DNA of 64,000 bases from positions 1-64,000 of the forward strand of contig CASDXG010000090.1 in assembly GCA_949285025.1 (NCBI GenBank). Reading direction: 5' to 3'. Below the pieces are notes generated by a model. The model was not told where the DNA came from, searched no databases, and was given only the letters and a program-made list of their open reading frames with translations. The position numbers and the translations under genes are program-made. Origin of the DNA: an uncultured Bacteroides sp. (lineage in GTDB: Bacteria; Bacteroidota; Bacteroidia; Bacteroidales; Bacteroidaceae). Shown piece by piece: positions 8,562 to 18,330 of this stretch. Each line of letters begins with the position of its first letter. The first letter of the stretch is position 1.

Positions 8562-10384
8562 TTCCGAAACGTTCCATTGAACTATTGGCTCCGGCAAAGG
8601 ATTTGCAGTGTGGAATAGAGGCCGTCAATCACGGGGCAGATGCCGTATATATCGGTGCTCCTCGTTTCGGAGCGCGTGCAGCTGCCGGAAATTCGCTGGA
8701 AGATATTTTTTCACTTGTCACGTATGCACATACGTATAATGTGAGAATTTATGTAACGGTGAATACAATTCTGTATGATTCGGAATTGAAGGAGACAGAG
8801 AAGATGATTTGGGAGTTATACCGTGCCGGTGTGGATGCCCTGATTATTCAAGACATGGCGATAACCCAATTGAACATTCCTCCGATTCCTTTGCATGGGA
8901 GTACGCAGATGGACAACCGTTCGGTTGAAAAAGTGCACTTCCTTTCTGAGGCTGGCTTCCGTCAGGTAGTACTTGCACGTGAACTTTCTCTTGCTGAGAT
9001 CAGGAAAATTCACGAAGCCTGTCCAGATGTTTCTCTTGAAGCTTTCATACATGGTGCGTTATGTGTAAGTTATAGCGGACAATGTTATGCCAGTCAGTCG
9101 TGTTATGGACGGAGTGCCAATCGTGGAGAATGCGCCCAGTTTTGTCGGTTAAGTTTCGATCTGGTCGATGCAGAGAATCGTACAATTGTAAAGAACAAGC
9201 ATTTGCTTTCGTTGAAAGATATGAATCAAAGCGATAATCTGGAGGCGTTGCTTGATGCAGGTGTCTCTTCGTTCAAGATAGAAGGCCGCCTTAAAGACGT
9301 ATCGTATGTGAAGAACGTTACAGCATATTACCGGCAAAAGTTGGATGAAATATTGAAACGCAGAACGGAGTTTGTGCGTTCATCTTCGGGAAATGTTCAT
9401 CTGTTCTTTACTCCACAATTGGAAAAAAGTTTTAATCGTGGTTTCACCGATTATTTCTTAAAAGGCCGTAAACCGGATATTTATTCGTTTGATACTCCAA
9501 AATCTTTAGGCGAGGAGGTTGGGAAGGTAAAGGATGTCCGTTCAAATTATTTGACGGTTGCGGGTATAAAGTCTTTCAGTAACGGTGATGGATTGTGCTA
9601 TGTTGATGATAAGGGAGTGTTGCGAGGCTTTCGGGTGAATAGGGCTGAGGCGAATAAGATATTCCCTCAGATGATGCCTCACTTGAAGCCGGGAACAGTA
9701 CTTTTCCGCAATTACGACCGGGATTTTATGCGAGTAATGGAAGGAACATCGGCTACTCGTAAGATTGGTGTAAGCATTTTATTGACAGAAATTTGTTATG
9801 GTTTTGCCTTGACAATAGAAGACGTGGACGGGAATCGTGTGGTCATGAGTTTTTCTTATCCTAAAGAAAAGGCAAGAACGTTTCAGGCAGACAATCAGAA
9901 AGCGCAGTTGGAAAAATTGGGAAATACGCCTTTTGAGGTGGAAAGAGTGGATATTTCTTTATCCGATAACTGGTTTATCCCTTCGTCTGTGCTGGGTGAA
10001 TGGCGTCGCCATATCGTAGAACGTTTGCTGATGTTGCGGCGTATTAATTATCGGCGGGAAGTGAGTCGGTTGAGAAATACGCATCATTCTTATCCGGAGC
10101 GGGAACTGACTTATTTAGGGAATGTGATGAATAGTAAGGCCGAAGACTTTTATCGGCAGCATGGAGTGACGCGTATAGCTCCGGCATTCGAAAGAGAGAA
10201 ACCGGACAAGGCTGTCCTTATGTTCTGCAAACATTGTCTTAGGTACAGTATGGGCTGGTGTCCGGTGCATCAGAAAGGCCGCTCTCCTTATAAAGAACCT
10301 TATTTTCTGGTGAGCAATGACGGACGTCGTTTCCGTTTGCAGTTTGATTGTAAGAACTGTTTAATGGAAGTCTCTGCAGAGTGA
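8558..10384 (+). CDS. U32 family protein, probable RNA hydroxylation enzyme (RlhA/TrhP-like)
   Basis: 608 residues from the ATG at 8558, whose ATGA overlaps the metA stop; a start further upstream would run into metA. Annotated as peptidase by family name, but characterised bacterial U32 members (TrhP, RlhA) hydroxylate tRNA or 23S rRNA with prephenate and an iron-sulfur cluster. The N-terminal domain starts ELLAPAKD and carries the Cys set C169, C176, C182, C192, C196 in the signature region ending [16 protein letters not shown]-terminal Cys-rich part (CKHC ... WCP ... CKNC, about 567-603) could hold a second metal site. Length and two-part layout fit the longer RlhA-like group more than TrhP. 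The exact substrate is not determined by sequence. Confidence 0.82.
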   Translation: MIPKRSIELLAPAKDLQCGIEAVNHGADAVYIGAPRFGARAAAGNSLEDIFSLVTYAHTYNVRIYVTVNTILYDSELKETEKMIWELYRAGVDALIIQDMAITQLNIPPIPLHGSTQMDNRSVEKVHFLSEAGFRQVVLARELSLAEIRKIHEACPDVSLEAFIHGALCVSYSGQCYASQSCYGRSANRGECAQFCRLSFDLVDAENRTIVKNKHLLSLKDMNQSDNLEALLDAGVSSFKIEGRLKDVSYVKNVTAYYRQKLDEILKRRTEFVRSSSGNVHLFFTPQLEKSFNRGFTDYFLKGRKPDIYSFDTPKSLGEEVGKVKDVRSNYLTVAGIKSFSNGDGLCYVDDKGVLRGFRVNRAEANKIFPQMMPHLKPGTVLFRNYDRDFMRVMEGTSATRKIGVSILLTEICYGFALTIEDVDGNRVVMSFSYPKEKARTFQADNQKAQLEKLGNTPFEVERVDISLSDNWFIPSSVLGEWRRHIVERLLMLRRINYRREVSRLRNTHHSYPERELTYLGNVMNSKAEDFYRQHGVTRIAPAFEREKPDKAVLMFCKHCLRYSMGWCPVHQKGRSPYKEPYFLVSNDGRRFRLQFDCKNCLMEVSAE

Positions 10385-10431
10385 TAATTTATTTTGGAAA
10401 AACATTTCGGCGTTTTGGTCAGAATATTACC

Positions 10432-11649
10432 TTATTTTTGAATAAAGGTCGGCTCGTTTTGTGAAAATGTGCTTCCGTTTAGGTCGGAACCTGCAGGCCG
10501 TTGGAAAATCTGAAGCCCGAATTCGGGTAAGATTGCCAGCAAGTAGTCGAATATTTCTGCTTGTATTTTTTCATAAGGGAGCCATTCGGTTGTGTGTGTG
10601 AAGCAATAGATTTCTATGGGAAGCCCTTCGCTTGTAGGTTGCAGTTGGCGTACCATCAGCATTAAATTTTGATTGATGTTGGCGTTTGATTTCAGATAAA
10701 GAGTCGTGTAATACCGGAATGCGTAAAGGTTTACCAAAGGTTTTGCTGCAGATTCTTTATCAATCCATCCTTTTGAAAGAAATTTTGTTTTTTCTTCTTC
10801 GGAACAGAAGTGTATGGTTGTCATGTCGATGTTGATGGAACGTTTGATTCTTCTGCCTTTAACTTCCCACATGCCTCTCCAGTTTTGGAATGAATCGCTG
10901 ACCAGAATGTAGGGAGGAATTGTTGTGATTGTCTGGTCGAAGTTTCGTACTTTTACGGTTGTCAGGGATACCTCTGTTACGAATCCGTTGGCACCATGTT
11001 TCGGCATTGTAATCCAATCTCCAGGACGAAGCATGTCATTGGCCGAGAGCTGTACGCCGGCAACCAGGCCCAGTATGCTGTCTTTAAAGATAAGCATCAG
11101 TATGGCTGCTGAGGCTCCCAGTCCGGTAAGTATGCTTGTTGCGTCTTTATCAAAGAGAGTGCTGATGATTAAGATGATGCCAATTCCCATACTTATCAGG
11201 TTCATCATCTGATAGATTCCTTTTAACGGACGGTTTTTCAGCATTTCATGTTCATTGGAAATCTCGTAAAGCGAGTGGAAGAATGCGTTTATAAGTATCA
11301 GTATGACGACGATAAGATATACATAGCATGTCTTCAGGAGAAAGAATAGTACCTTTGGCATATCGGGGAAAACGAAAGGAAGAAGTAAATACCATATGAT
11401 GGGCGGAATAAGACGTCGGAAACATTTCATTACTCGCCCGTTGAACAGATAATCGTCCCATGTTGCCTTTGTTCTTATTGTAATCTTGTGTATGAGGGGA
11501 ATGATAGCATGTTGAAAGATTCTGGAGGTGAGATATGTAATGATAAATATGGCGATAAGGAATACGCCTCTTGTTCCCCATTCGGAAAGATTGCCGTCTA
11601 TCCCGGTGAAAGTAAATGCCTGATGAATATATTGTTTTAGACTTTCCAT
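10432..11649 (-). CDS. small-conductance mechanosensitive channel (MscS family)
   Basis: 405 residues from the ATG at 11649. A TTG further upstream at 11676 lies inside the -7 promoter element, so it cannot be the start. Four or five hydrophobic helices lie in the first 190 residues. The pore helix and channel signature follow: LGASAAILMLIFKDSILG, then GDWI and a beta domain with VTEVSLTTVKVRNFDQT. The family opens on hypo-osmotic shock to release solutes. It is longer than E. coli MscS (286) because of extra N-terminal helices. It is convergent with the U32 gene, 47 bases away, and divergent from the thioredoxin-like gene. Confidence 0.92.
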   Translation of the reverse strand: MESLKQYIHQAFTFTGIDGNLSEWGTRGVFLIAIFIITYLTSRIFQHAIIPLIHKITIRTKATWDDYLFNGRVMKCFRRLIPPIIWYLLLPFVFPDMPKVLFFLLKTCYVYLIVVILILINAFFHSLYEISNEHEMLKNRPLKGIYQMMNLISMGIGIILIISTLFDKDATSILTGLGASAAILMLIFKDSILGLVAGVQLSANDMLRPGDWITMPKHGANGFVTEVSLTTVKVRNFDQTITTIPPYILVSDSFQNWRGMWEVKGRRIKRSINIDMTTIHFCSEEEKTKFLSKGWIDKESAAKPLVNLYAFRYYTTLYLKSNANINQNLMLMVRQLQPTSEGLPIEIYCFTHTTEWLPYEKIQAEIFDYLLAILPEFGLQIFQRPAGSDLNGSTFSQNEPTFIQK

Positions 11650-11673
11650 AAAAATGTTTATATGAAGTGTTAG

Positions 11674-11681
11674 CAAATATA
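11674..11681 (-). promoter_or_regulatory. -7 element of the mscS-like gene
   Basis: Reads TATATTTG on the minus strand, about 25 bases before the ATG at 11649. It decides the start by excluding the in-frame upstream TTG. No convincing -33 element. Confidence 0.6.
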
Positions 11682-11732
11682 CAGATTTTTGTTACATTTA
11701 GACTGATTTTTGTTTGATAAACCCGTAGAATA

Positions 11733-12263
11733 ATGAACTTTATTGTAAGAGGAATTATTATCGCGTTTTGTTGTTTTTGTCAAATAGCTTGCATTCACGA
11801 GAATGAAGATGATGTTTATGTCGATTTGAAACCGGGAGATACTGTACCGGATTTCTCGGTCATGATGAACAACGGAGAGCTTTTCAGCACGTCTTCTTTG
11901 AAAGGAAAAGTCTCGGTGATTGTTTTCTTTCACACGGAATGTCCCGATTGCAGAATGGAATTGCCGATTATTCAGAAACTTTATGACAGGTTTTCGGGGG
12001 AGGAATTTGTCCGGATAGGTTGTATAAGTAGAGAGGAGGGGCCGTTGACAATTGAAACGTTCTGGCAGGAAAATGCTTTAAGCATACCTTATTCGGCACA
12101 AACGGACAGAACCGTTTATTCGTTGTTTTCTACAGAACGTATACCCCGAGTGTATGTAATAAGGCCGGATTTGAAGATTTATTCTGCATATTCCGATGCG
12201 CCTGTCGCATCTTATGAGGAATTGTACTCTGATGTGTTAAAATGTCTTGAAGAATGGCGGTGA
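11733..12263 (+). CDS. thioredoxin-like (TlpA/AhpC-TSA type) lipoprotein
   Basis: 176 residues. The signal peptide ends at the lipobox QIAC (Cys20), so the protein is probably anchored in the periplasm. A thioredoxin fold follows, opening GDTVPDFSVMMNNGE, with the redox pair C70-P-D-C73 in FHTECPDCRMELP and a cis-Pro site in RIPRVYVI. TlpA-type proteins reduce exported disulfides or act in cytochrome c maturation and oxidative repair. No partner is encoded beside it, so the role stays open. It stands alone between the divergent mscS-like gene and the etf operon. Confidence 0.85.
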   Translation: MNFIVRGIIIAFCCFCQIACIHENEDDVYVDLKPGDTVPDFSVMMNNGELFSTSSLKGKVSVIVFFHTECPDCRMELPIIQKLYDRFSGEEFVRIGCISREEGPLTIETFWQENALSIPYSAQTDRTVYSLFSTERIPRVYVIRPDLKIYSAYSDAPVASYEELYSDVLKCLEEWR

Positions 12264-12301
12264 AAACGTAGAGTCGTATCTGCAAATTCATTTTGTTTAC
12301 C

Positions 12302-12309
12302 TATCTTTG
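12302..12309 (+). promoter_or_regulatory. -7 element upstream of etfB
   Basis: TATCTTTG, 65 bases before etfB. A weak TCTG lies about 20 bases upstream in place of a consensus -33. Confidence 0.5.
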
Positions 12310-12374
12310 TGGCGGAATGAATGCATTCAATTAATTTTGTTGCAGTAAATTAGTAATACCAAAAATAAGATCAA

Positions 12375-13262
12375 ATGAGTTTGAAAATTGTAGTATTGGC
12401 TAAGCAAGTTCCCGATACGAGAAACGTAGGGAAAGATGCCATGAATGCAGACGGAACAATAAACCGTGCTGCTCTTCCGGCAATATTTAATCCGGAAGAT
12501 TTAAATGCTTTGGAACAAGCCCTCAGATTGAAGGACGCACATCCGGGATCGGTTGTAACAATGTTGACAATGGGGCCGGGACGTGCTGCTGAAATAATAC
12601 GTGAAGGTTTGTATAGAGGAGCGGATAATGGCTACTTATTAACCGATCGTGCTTTTGCCGGAGCGGACACCTTGGCTACATCTTACGCATTGGCTATGGC
12701 TATTCGTAAGATTGGAGATTATGATATTATTATAGGAGGTCGTCAGGCTATTGACGGTGATACAGCGCAAGTCGGCCCTCAAGTTGCGGAAAAGTTAGGA
12801 TTACCTCAGGTCACTTATGTAGAAGAAATTGAAGAAGTGGCAAACGGACATATCCGTGTGAAACGTCATATCGATGGAGGCGTCGAAACTGTAGAAGGAC
12901 CCTTGCCGATAGTTTTGACGGTCAATGGAAGCGCCGCTCCTTGCCGCCCGCGTAATGCTAAGCTGGTACAAAAGTATAAACGTGCTTTAGGAGGCCAGGA
13001 AAAGGCGACATTGACAAAGGACGGTACAGAACTTCCTTATGCAATGTTATATGAGAACCGCCCGTATCTGAATATTGTAGAATGGAGTGTTTCCGATGTG
13101 GACGGGGATACAAAGCAATGTGGTTTGTCAGGTTCTCCCACAAAGGTGAAGAAAATAGAGAATATTGTTTTCCAGGCGAAGGAGAGCAAAACGATGACAG
13201 GGAGCGATGCTGATATAGAGAATTTGATTGTTGAACTTTTGGCTAATCATACAATAGGGTAA
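12375..13262 (+). CDS. etfB: electron transfer flavoprotein beta subunit
   Basis: 295 residues. With EtfA it forms a heterodimeric flavoprotein that accepts electrons from acyl-CoA dehydrogenase. The N-terminus IVVLAKQVPDT with INPED-like FNPEDLNALEQAL, and the GRQAIDGDTAQVGPQVAE segment, match the family; the PDT and NPED features recall the anaerobe group that includes electron-bifurcating ETFs. It is the first gene of an etfB-etfA-acyl-CoA dehydrogenase set; etfA begins 91 bases downstream. Family assignment is firm; bifurcation is only a possibility. Confidence 0.95.
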   Translation: MSLKIVVLAKQVPDTRNVGKDAMNADGTINRAALPAIFNPEDLNALEQALRLKDAHPGSVVTMLTMGPGRAAEIIREGLYRGADNGYLLTDRAFAGADTLATSYALAMAIRKIGDYDIIIGGRQAIDGDTAQVGPQVAEKLGLPQVTYVEEIEEVANGHIRVKRHIDGGVETVEGPLPIVLTVNGSAAPCRPRNAKLVQKYKRALGGQEKATLTKDGTELPYAMLYENRPYLNIVEWSVSDVDGDTKQCGLSGSPTKVKKIENIVFQAKESKTMTGSDADIENLIVELLANHTIG

Positions 13263-13353
13263 TGATATGTCAATTAGATCGAAATGTTTGGGTGGATAAG
13301 AGAGATTTCTCCGGAAAATGATTTCGATCGGAAACGACTAAAAAGGAAACACT

Positions 13354-14373
13354 ATGAATAATGTATTTGTATATTGTGAAATAGAGGGCGTACACGTTGC
13401 CGATGTAAGCCTTGAACTTTTGACGAAAGGCCGCAAATTGGCAAATCAATTGAATTGCCGGCTTGAAGCAATAGTGGCAGGTACAGGGCTTGCCGATGTG
13501 GAAAAACAAGTATTGCCTTACGGTGTCGATTGTGTCCATGTATTCGATGCTCCGGGATTATTCCCTTATACTTCTCTTCCTCATACATCAATTCTTGTCA
13601 ATTTATTTAAGGAGGAAAAGCCGCAAATCTGCTTAATGGGTGCAACGGTTATCGGGCGCGATTTGGGACCACGCGTGTCATCTGCATTGACAAGCGGGCT
13701 TACAGCCGATTGTACGCAACTGGAAATTGGTGATCATGAGGATAAAAAGAATGGAATTGTCTATAAGAATCTTTTATATCAGATTCGTCCGGCGTTCGGA
13801 GGGAATATTGTCGCTACAATTGTAAATCCTGAACATCGTCCGCAAATGGCGACGGTTCGTGAAGGAGTTATGAAGAAAGAAATTATAGATGAGCATTATC
13901 AGGGAACAGTTGTTCGGCATGATGTGGCAAAATATGTACCGGAAACTGACTATGTAGTGAAGGTGATAGATCGTCATGTCGAGAAAGCCAAGCATAATTT
14001 AAAAGGCGCTTCCATAGTTGTAGCAGGAGGTTACGGTATGGGAAGCAAGGAAGGTTTTGACATGCTGTTTGAACTTGCGAAAGAACTTCATGCCGAAGTA
14101 GGAGCAAGTAGAGCCGCTGTGGATGCAGGATTCTGCGATCATGATCGTCAGATTGGGCAAACAGGTGTGACAGTGCATCCGAAATTGTATATCGCGTGCG
14201 GTATTTCAGGACAAATCCAGCATATTGCCGGAATGCAAGATGCCGGAATTATTATTTCTATAAATAATGATCCGAACGCCCCGATCAATACAATTGCCGA
14301 TTATGTAATAAATGGAAGCGTGGAAACAGTTGTTCCTAAGTTAATAAAGTATTACAAAAAGAATAGTAAATAA
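13354..14373 (+). CDS. etfA: electron transfer flavoprotein alpha subunit
   Basis: 339 residues. The N-terminal domain is Rossmann-like (about 1-200). The C-terminal FAD domain carries ASIVVAGGYGMGSKEGF, ASRAAVDAG, QIGQTGVTVHPKLYIACGISG, and the closing IISINNDPNAPINTIADY, all family hallmarks. It pairs with EtfB just upstream. Its TAA stop shares one base with the ATG of the acyl-CoA dehydrogenase gene, so the two are translationally coupled. No sign of damage or transfer. Confidence 0.96.
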   Translation: MNNVFVYCEIEGVHVADVSLELLTKGRKLANQLNCRLEAIVAGTGLADVEKQVLPYGVDCVHVFDAPGLFPYTSLPHTSILVNLFKEEKPQICLMGATVIGRDLGPRVSSALTSGLTADCTQLEIGDHEDKKNGIVYKNLLYQIRPAFGGNIVATIVNPEHRPQMATVREGVMKKEIIDEHYQGTVVRHDVAKYVPETDYVVKVIDRHVEKAKHNLKGASIVVAGGYGMGSKEGFDMLFELAKELHAEVGASRAAVDAGFCDHDRQIGQTGVTVHPKLYIACGISGQIQHIAGMQDAGIIISINNDPNAPINTIADYVINGSVETVVPKLIKYYKKNSK

Positions 14374-16079
14374 TGGCAAATTTTTATACAGAAACCCCGG
14401 AATTAAGTTTCCATCTGAAGAATTCTATGATGGAACGTATCTGCGAATTGAAAGAACGCGGATACAAGGATAAAGATGAATACGATTATGCTCCTCAAGA
14501 TTATGCGGATGCTATCGATTCGTATGAGAAGGTTTTGGAGATTACCGGCGAGATTACAGCAGATGTGATTGCAGCTAATGCGGAAGGTGTGGATGAGGAA
14601 GGGCCTCATTGTGCAAATGGACGTGTTGAATATGCTTCAGGAACGAAGAAAAATCTTGAAGCGATGGTTCAGGCAGGCCTGAATGGAATGACTATGCCTC
14701 GCCGTTTTGGAGGGTTGAATTTCCCGATAACTCCGTATACGATGTGTGCGGAAATTGTAGCGACTGCCGATGCCGGTTTTGGAAATATCTGGTCCTTGCA
14801 AGATTGTATCGAGACTCTTTATGAATTTGGCAGCGAAGAACAGCATAGCCGTTTTATTCCTCGTATTTGTGCAGGCGAGACAATGTCTATGGATTTAACC
14901 GAGCCTGATGCGGGTTCCGACCTTCAAAGTGTTATGCTGAAGGCGACATTTGATGAGAAAGAGAATTGCTGGAGGCTGAATGGAGTGAAACGTTTTATCA
15001 CAAACGGTGATTCTGATTTGCATTTGGTGCTTGCGCGCTCTGAGGAAGGTACTCATGACGGACGTGGATTGTCTATGTTTATTTACGATAAGAATGACGG
15101 AGGTGTAGATGTTCGTCGTATTGAGAATAAATTGGGAATTCACGGCTCTCCCACATGTGAGCTGGTTTATAAAAACGCAAAAGCAGAACTTTGTGGCGAA
15201 CGTAAGTTGGGCTTGATTAAATATGTCATGGCTTTGATGAATGGAGCTCGTTTGGGTATCGCGGCACAGTCGGTTGGTTTAAGTCAGGCTGCCTATAATG
15301 AGGCTTTGGCTTATGCAAAAGAACGTAAGCAGTTTGGTAAGGCCATTATAGAATTCCCGGCTGTTTATGATATGCTGGCTACGATAAAGGCAAAATTGGA
15401 TGCGGGACGTGCATTGCTTTATCAGACTTCCCGTTATGTAGATATCTACAAAGCTTTGGATGACATTGCTCGCGAACGTAAACTTACTCCCGAAGAACGT
15501 CAGGAAGAAAAGCGTTACGCAAAACTGGCCGACAGCTTTACTCCGTTGGCTAAGGGAATGAATTCGGAATATGCAAACCAGAATGCTTATGATTGTATTC
15601 AGGTACATGGAGGTTCCGGCTTTATGATGGAGTATGCTTGTCAGCGCATTTACCGTGATGCCCGCATTACAAGTATTTATGAAGGTACCACACAATTACA
15701 GACAGTTGCTGCGATTCGTTATGTAACAAACGGGTCTTATGCTGCCACATTGCATGAATTCGAGGCAATTCCATGTGCTTCTGAGTTTGAAGGATACATG
15801 GATCGCATCAAAAATATGACGCGCAAGTTTGAGGCATGTACCAATGCAGTGAAAGAAACAAAGGATCAAGAGTTGCTGGATTTTGTAGCCCGTCGTTTGT
15901 ATGAAATGGCTGCAGTTTGTGTTATGAGCCATTTGTTATTGCAGGATGCAACGAAATCTCCGGAACTTTTTGCCCGTTCTTTAAATGTGTATGTGAATTA
16001 TGCAGAGGCGGAGATAGAGAAACATTTCAATTTTATCCGTAAATTCCAGTCTGACGAACTGGCTAATTACCGTAGCTGA
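14373..16079 (+). CDS. acyl-CoA dehydrogenase
   Basis: 568 residues. A flavoenzyme that forms (or reverses) the alpha-beta double bond of an acyl-CoA and exchanges electrons with the adjacent EtfAB. The family signatures are present: MDLTEPDAGSDLQSV (FAD/substrate site), RFITNGDSDLHLVLARS, a core with KERKQFGKAI, and the catalytic base Glu437 in SIYEGTTQLQ. It is longer than the 380-residue short-chain enzymes because of an internal Lys/Glu-rich insertion near 370 and an extra C-terminal helical domain from about 470. The acyl chain specificity is unknown. A terminator follows. Confidence 0.93.
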   Translation: MANFYTETPELSFHLKNSMMERICELKERGYKDKDEYDYAPQDYADAIDSYEKVLEITGEITADVIAANAEGVDEEGPHCANGRVEYASGTKKNLEAMVQAGLNGMTMPRRFGGLNFPITPYTMCAEIVATADAGFGNIWSLQDCIETLYEFGSEEQHSRFIPRICAGETMSMDLTEPDAGSDLQSVMLKATFDEKENCWRLNGVKRFITNGDSDLHLVLARSEEGTHDGRGLSMFIYDKNDGGVDVRRIENKLGIHGSPTCELVYKNAKAELCGERKLGLIKYVMALMNGARLGIAAQSVGLSQAAYNEALAYAKERKQFGKAIIEFPAVYDMLATIKAKLDAGRALLYQTSRYVDIYKALDDIARERKLTPEERQEEKRYAKLADSFTPLAKGMNSEYANQNAYDCIQVHGGSGFMMEYACQRIYRDARITSIYEGTTQLQTVAAIRYVTNGSYAATLHEFEAIPCASEFEGYMDRIKNMTRKFEACTNAVKETKDQELLDFVARRLYEMAAVCVMSHLLLQDATKSPELFARSLNVYVNYAEAEIEKHFNFIRKFQSDELANYRS

Positions 16080-16102
16080 TTATTCATTCAGAAACTTAAG
16101 AT

Positions 16103-16143
16103 AAGAGAATGTCGGGGGAACATACCTTGACATTCTCTTTTTG
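16103..16143 (+). terminator. terminator after the etf-acyl-CoA dehydrogenase operon
   Basis: An 11-bp perfect stem (16103-16113 with 16129-16139) with a 15-base loop is followed by a T-rich tail. The remaining 230 bases to the next gene hold only the -7 element at 16344. Confidence 0.85.
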
Positions 16144-16343
16144 TTTGTGGCGTAAGAAGGCTATGACCGTTTTGAGTCTTTAAACAGGTGGAAGTCCTTG
16201 AAAAATATTTCCTGATGTTTTGGGTGCTTTCCCGTCTTCTTTTTGTGTCGTGTCAGTTCGTTTTGTAAATTAAAAGGAATCCGAGAGGGTGGGTGTGGAA
16301 AAAATATTCATCTAATATCGTAGGGAATTCAGATTATTATATG

Positions 16344-16351
16344 TATCTTTG
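16344..16351 (+). promoter_or_regulatory. -7 element upstream of the DUF177-rpmF genes
   Basis: TATCTTTG, followed by GC, lies 24 bases before the GTG start at 16376. No clear -33. The short leader it implies supports the GTG start. Confidence 0.6.
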
Positions 16352-16375
16352 CAGCCGATTATATAGATTTTAGAG

Positions 16376-16924
16376 GTGGAAGCTCTTGGTGCATATCAGA
16401 TAGATTTGAGGAATTTAAGCGGTGACTCACATGAATATACATATTCATTGGGTGATGCTTTTTTTGCAGAATTGAGTGCTTCTGAGATTCAGAAAGGGTC
16501 TTTAAATGTATCTTTAAAGCTGAAAAAGATACAGAAATCCTTTAATTTGTATTTTCATATCGAGGGGTTTGTCTTCGTTCAATGCGACAGATGTTTGCAG
16601 GATTTACGTCTGGATGTCGCAATAGACGAGGAGGTAAATGTCCGTTTGGGAGCAATACCTTCGGAAGGCGACGAAGTGGTTGTCGTTTCGGAAAAAGACG
16701 GAATTTTAGATGTTGCGTGGCTTATTTATGAATTTATTATGCTGCATCTTCCTATGGTGCGTATGCATGCAGAGGGAGAATGCGATAAAGAGATGATTAA
16801 AGCGCTGCATAAACATCAGCCTGTTGTGGATGACGACATTGAATATCCCGATGCAGATGTTAAGGGAAACAAGGCGGCGGATCCTCGATGGGACAAGTTG
16901 AGAGAAATATTAAATAATAATTAA
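16376..16924 (+). CDS. DUF177 (YceD) family protein
   Basis: 182 residues from a GTG start; there is no Met in the first 100 residues, and homologues begin at the same AYQIDLRNL-like segment. Members of this family are encoded directly before rpmF across bacteria and are linked to 23S rRNA or ribosome maturation in plants and E. coli. A CxxC-type pair occurs in QCDRCLQDL. The C-terminal region ends DPRWDKLREILNN, a conserved tail for the family in this phylum. rpmF starts 16 bases downstream. Precise molecular function is not known. Confidence 0.88.
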   Translation: MEALGAYQIDLRNLSGDSHEYTYSLGDAFFAELSASEIQKGSLNVSLKLKKIQKSFNLYFHIEGFVFVQCDRCLQDLRLDVAIDEEVNVRLGAIPSEGDEVVVVSEKDGILDVAWLIYEFIMLHLPMVRMHAEGECDKEMIKALHKHQPVVDDDIEYPDADVKGNKAADPRWDKLREILNNN

Positions 16925-16940
16925 ATAAAGTTTTAGAAAA

Positions 16941-17126
16941 ATGGCACATCCTAAAAGAAGACAATCAAAAACAAGAACTGCCAAAAGAAGAACTCATGAC
17001 AAGGCAGTAGCTCCTACTTTAGCCGTTTGTCCTAATTGTGGCGCATGGCATGTATATCATACAGTATGCGACGCTTGCGGTTATTATAGAGGAAAATTAG
17101 CGATTGAAAAAGAGGCGGCTCTTTAA
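16941..17126 (+). CDS. rpmF: 50S ribosomal protein L32
   Basis: 61 residues, the normal size. It starts MAHPKRRQSK and has four Cys (30, 33, 43, 46) in CPNC and CDAC, the zinc-ribbon form of L32. It lies between the DUF177 gene and fabH, as is common in Bacteroidota. Confidence 0.98.
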   Translation: MAHPKRRQSKTRTAKRRTHDKAVAPTLAVCPNCGAWHVYHTVCDACGYYRGKLAIEKEAAL

Positions 17127-17157
17127 TTATCGCACAGTTTTAAACAGTATGTTTAGT

Positions 17158-17211
17158 TATAGGGATTAAAAAGCTGGAAAGTTTTGGCTTTTTAGCCTTT
17201 TAATCTCTATA
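17158..17211 (+). other. long hairpin between rpmF and fabH
   Basis: An 18-base arm at 17158-17175 pairs with 17194-17211 with one G-T and one mismatch, around an 18-base loop. No T-run follows, so it is not a standard terminator. It ends 23 bases before the fabH start. It may be a processing site, a partial terminator or a regulator; function unknown. Confidence 0.6.
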
Positions 17212-17234
17212 AACATAGTGAGAAAAATGTTGAA

Positions 17235-18239
17235 ATGATGGAAAAAATAAATGCAGTAATTACAGGCGTCGGAGGATATGTGCCGGATTATGTTCTGACA
17301 AATGAAGAATTGTCAAGAATGGTGGATACGAACGATGAGTGGATTATGACCCGGATCGGAGTAAAAGAAAGGCGTATCCTTAATGAAGAAGGCTTGGGAA
17401 CTTCTTATTTGGCGCGTAAGGCTGCTAAGCAATTAATGCAGAAAACGAATTCGGACCCGGATTCAATTGATTGCTTGATTGTGGCAACTACCACTCCAGA
17501 CTATCATTTCCCTTCTACAGCTTCGATATTGTGTGATAAATTAGGGCTGAAGAATGCTTATGCATTCGACTTGCAGGCTGCATGTAGCGGCTTTCTTTAT
17601 GCGATGGAGACTGCGGCTTCGATGATTCAGTCCGGAAGACATAAGAAGATTATTATTGTAGGAGCAGATAAAATGTCCTCGATGGTGAATTATTCTGATC
17701 GTGCAACTTGCCCGATTTTCGGTGATGGAGCCGCTGCCTGCATGGTGGAAGCCACCACAGAAGATTACGGAATCATGGACTCTATCCTGCGGACAGACGG
17801 AAAAGGATTGCCGTTTCTTCATATGAAAGCCGGAGGTTCTGTATGTCCACCTTCCTATTTTACCATAGATAATCGGATGCATTATTTGTATCAGGAAGGG
17901 AAAACAGTATTTAAATATGCAGTATCAAATATGTCGAATGTAACGGCAGAAATTGCAGAGAAAAACGGTCTGACGAAAGATAATATTAATTGGATTGTTC
18001 CTCATCAGGCCAATCTGCGTATTATAGATGCTGTTGCATCTCGCCTGGAGGTGCCATTAGATAGGGTAATGATCAATATCCAGCGATATGGAAATACCAG
18101 CGCTGCAACTTTACCCCTATGTCTTTGGGATTTCGAGAAGCAATTGAAAAAAGGAGACAATTTAATCTTTACTGCTTTTGGTGCCGGATTTACATGGGGA
18201 GCTTCTTATGTAAGATGGGGATATGACGGGAGTAAATAA
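17235..18239 (+). CDS. fabH: 3-oxoacyl-ACP synthase III
   Basis: 334 residues. Starts fatty-acid synthesis by condensing an acyl-CoA primer with malonyl-ACP. The catalytic triad is visible: Cys117 in [11 protein letters not shown], His257 in VPHQANLRI and Asn287 in GNTSAATLP. The N-terminus with [16 protein letters not shown] is typical. Branched-chain primers are plausible because this phylum makes iso/anteiso fatty acids, but the sequence does not prove it. plsX, often found just before fabH in other bacteria, is absent here. Confidence 0.96.
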   Translation: MMEKINAVITGVGGYVPDYVLTNEELSRMVDTNDEWIMTRIGVKERRILNEEGLGTSYLARKAAKQLMQKTNSDPDSIDCLIVATTTPDYHFPSTASILCDKLGLKNAYAFDLQAACSGFLYAMETAASMIQSGRHKKIIIVGADKMSSMVNYSDRATCPIFGDGAAACMVEATTEDYGIMDSILRTDGKGLPFLHMKAGGSVCPPSYFTIDNRMHYLYQEGKTVFKYAVSNMSNVTAEIAEKNGLTKDNINWIVPHQANLRIIDAVASRLEVPLDRVMINIQRYGNTSAATLPLCLWDFEKQLKKGDNLIFTAFGAGFTWGASYVRWGYDGSK

Positions 18240-18270
18240 TTTGAATAACAGTTCATATTATAAAACAAAC

Positions 18271-18303
18271 GGAGAAAACGCATCCCAATCGGTGCGTTTT
18301 CTT
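18271..18303 (+). terminator. terminator between fabH and era
   Basis: A 9-bp stem (GAAAACGCA at 18274-18282 with TGCGTTTTC at 18293-18301) with a 10-base loop and T/C-rich tail. It resembles an intrinsic terminator, though the T-tract is inside the stem. It separates fabH from era. Confidence 0.6.
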
Positions 18304-18330
18304 CGTGTATAAACTGAGGAATATAGTTTT

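Noticed and set aside
17158-17211. Hairpin before fabH as a rho-independent terminator
   Set aside because: No T-run follows the stem; kept as a hairpin of unknown function instead.
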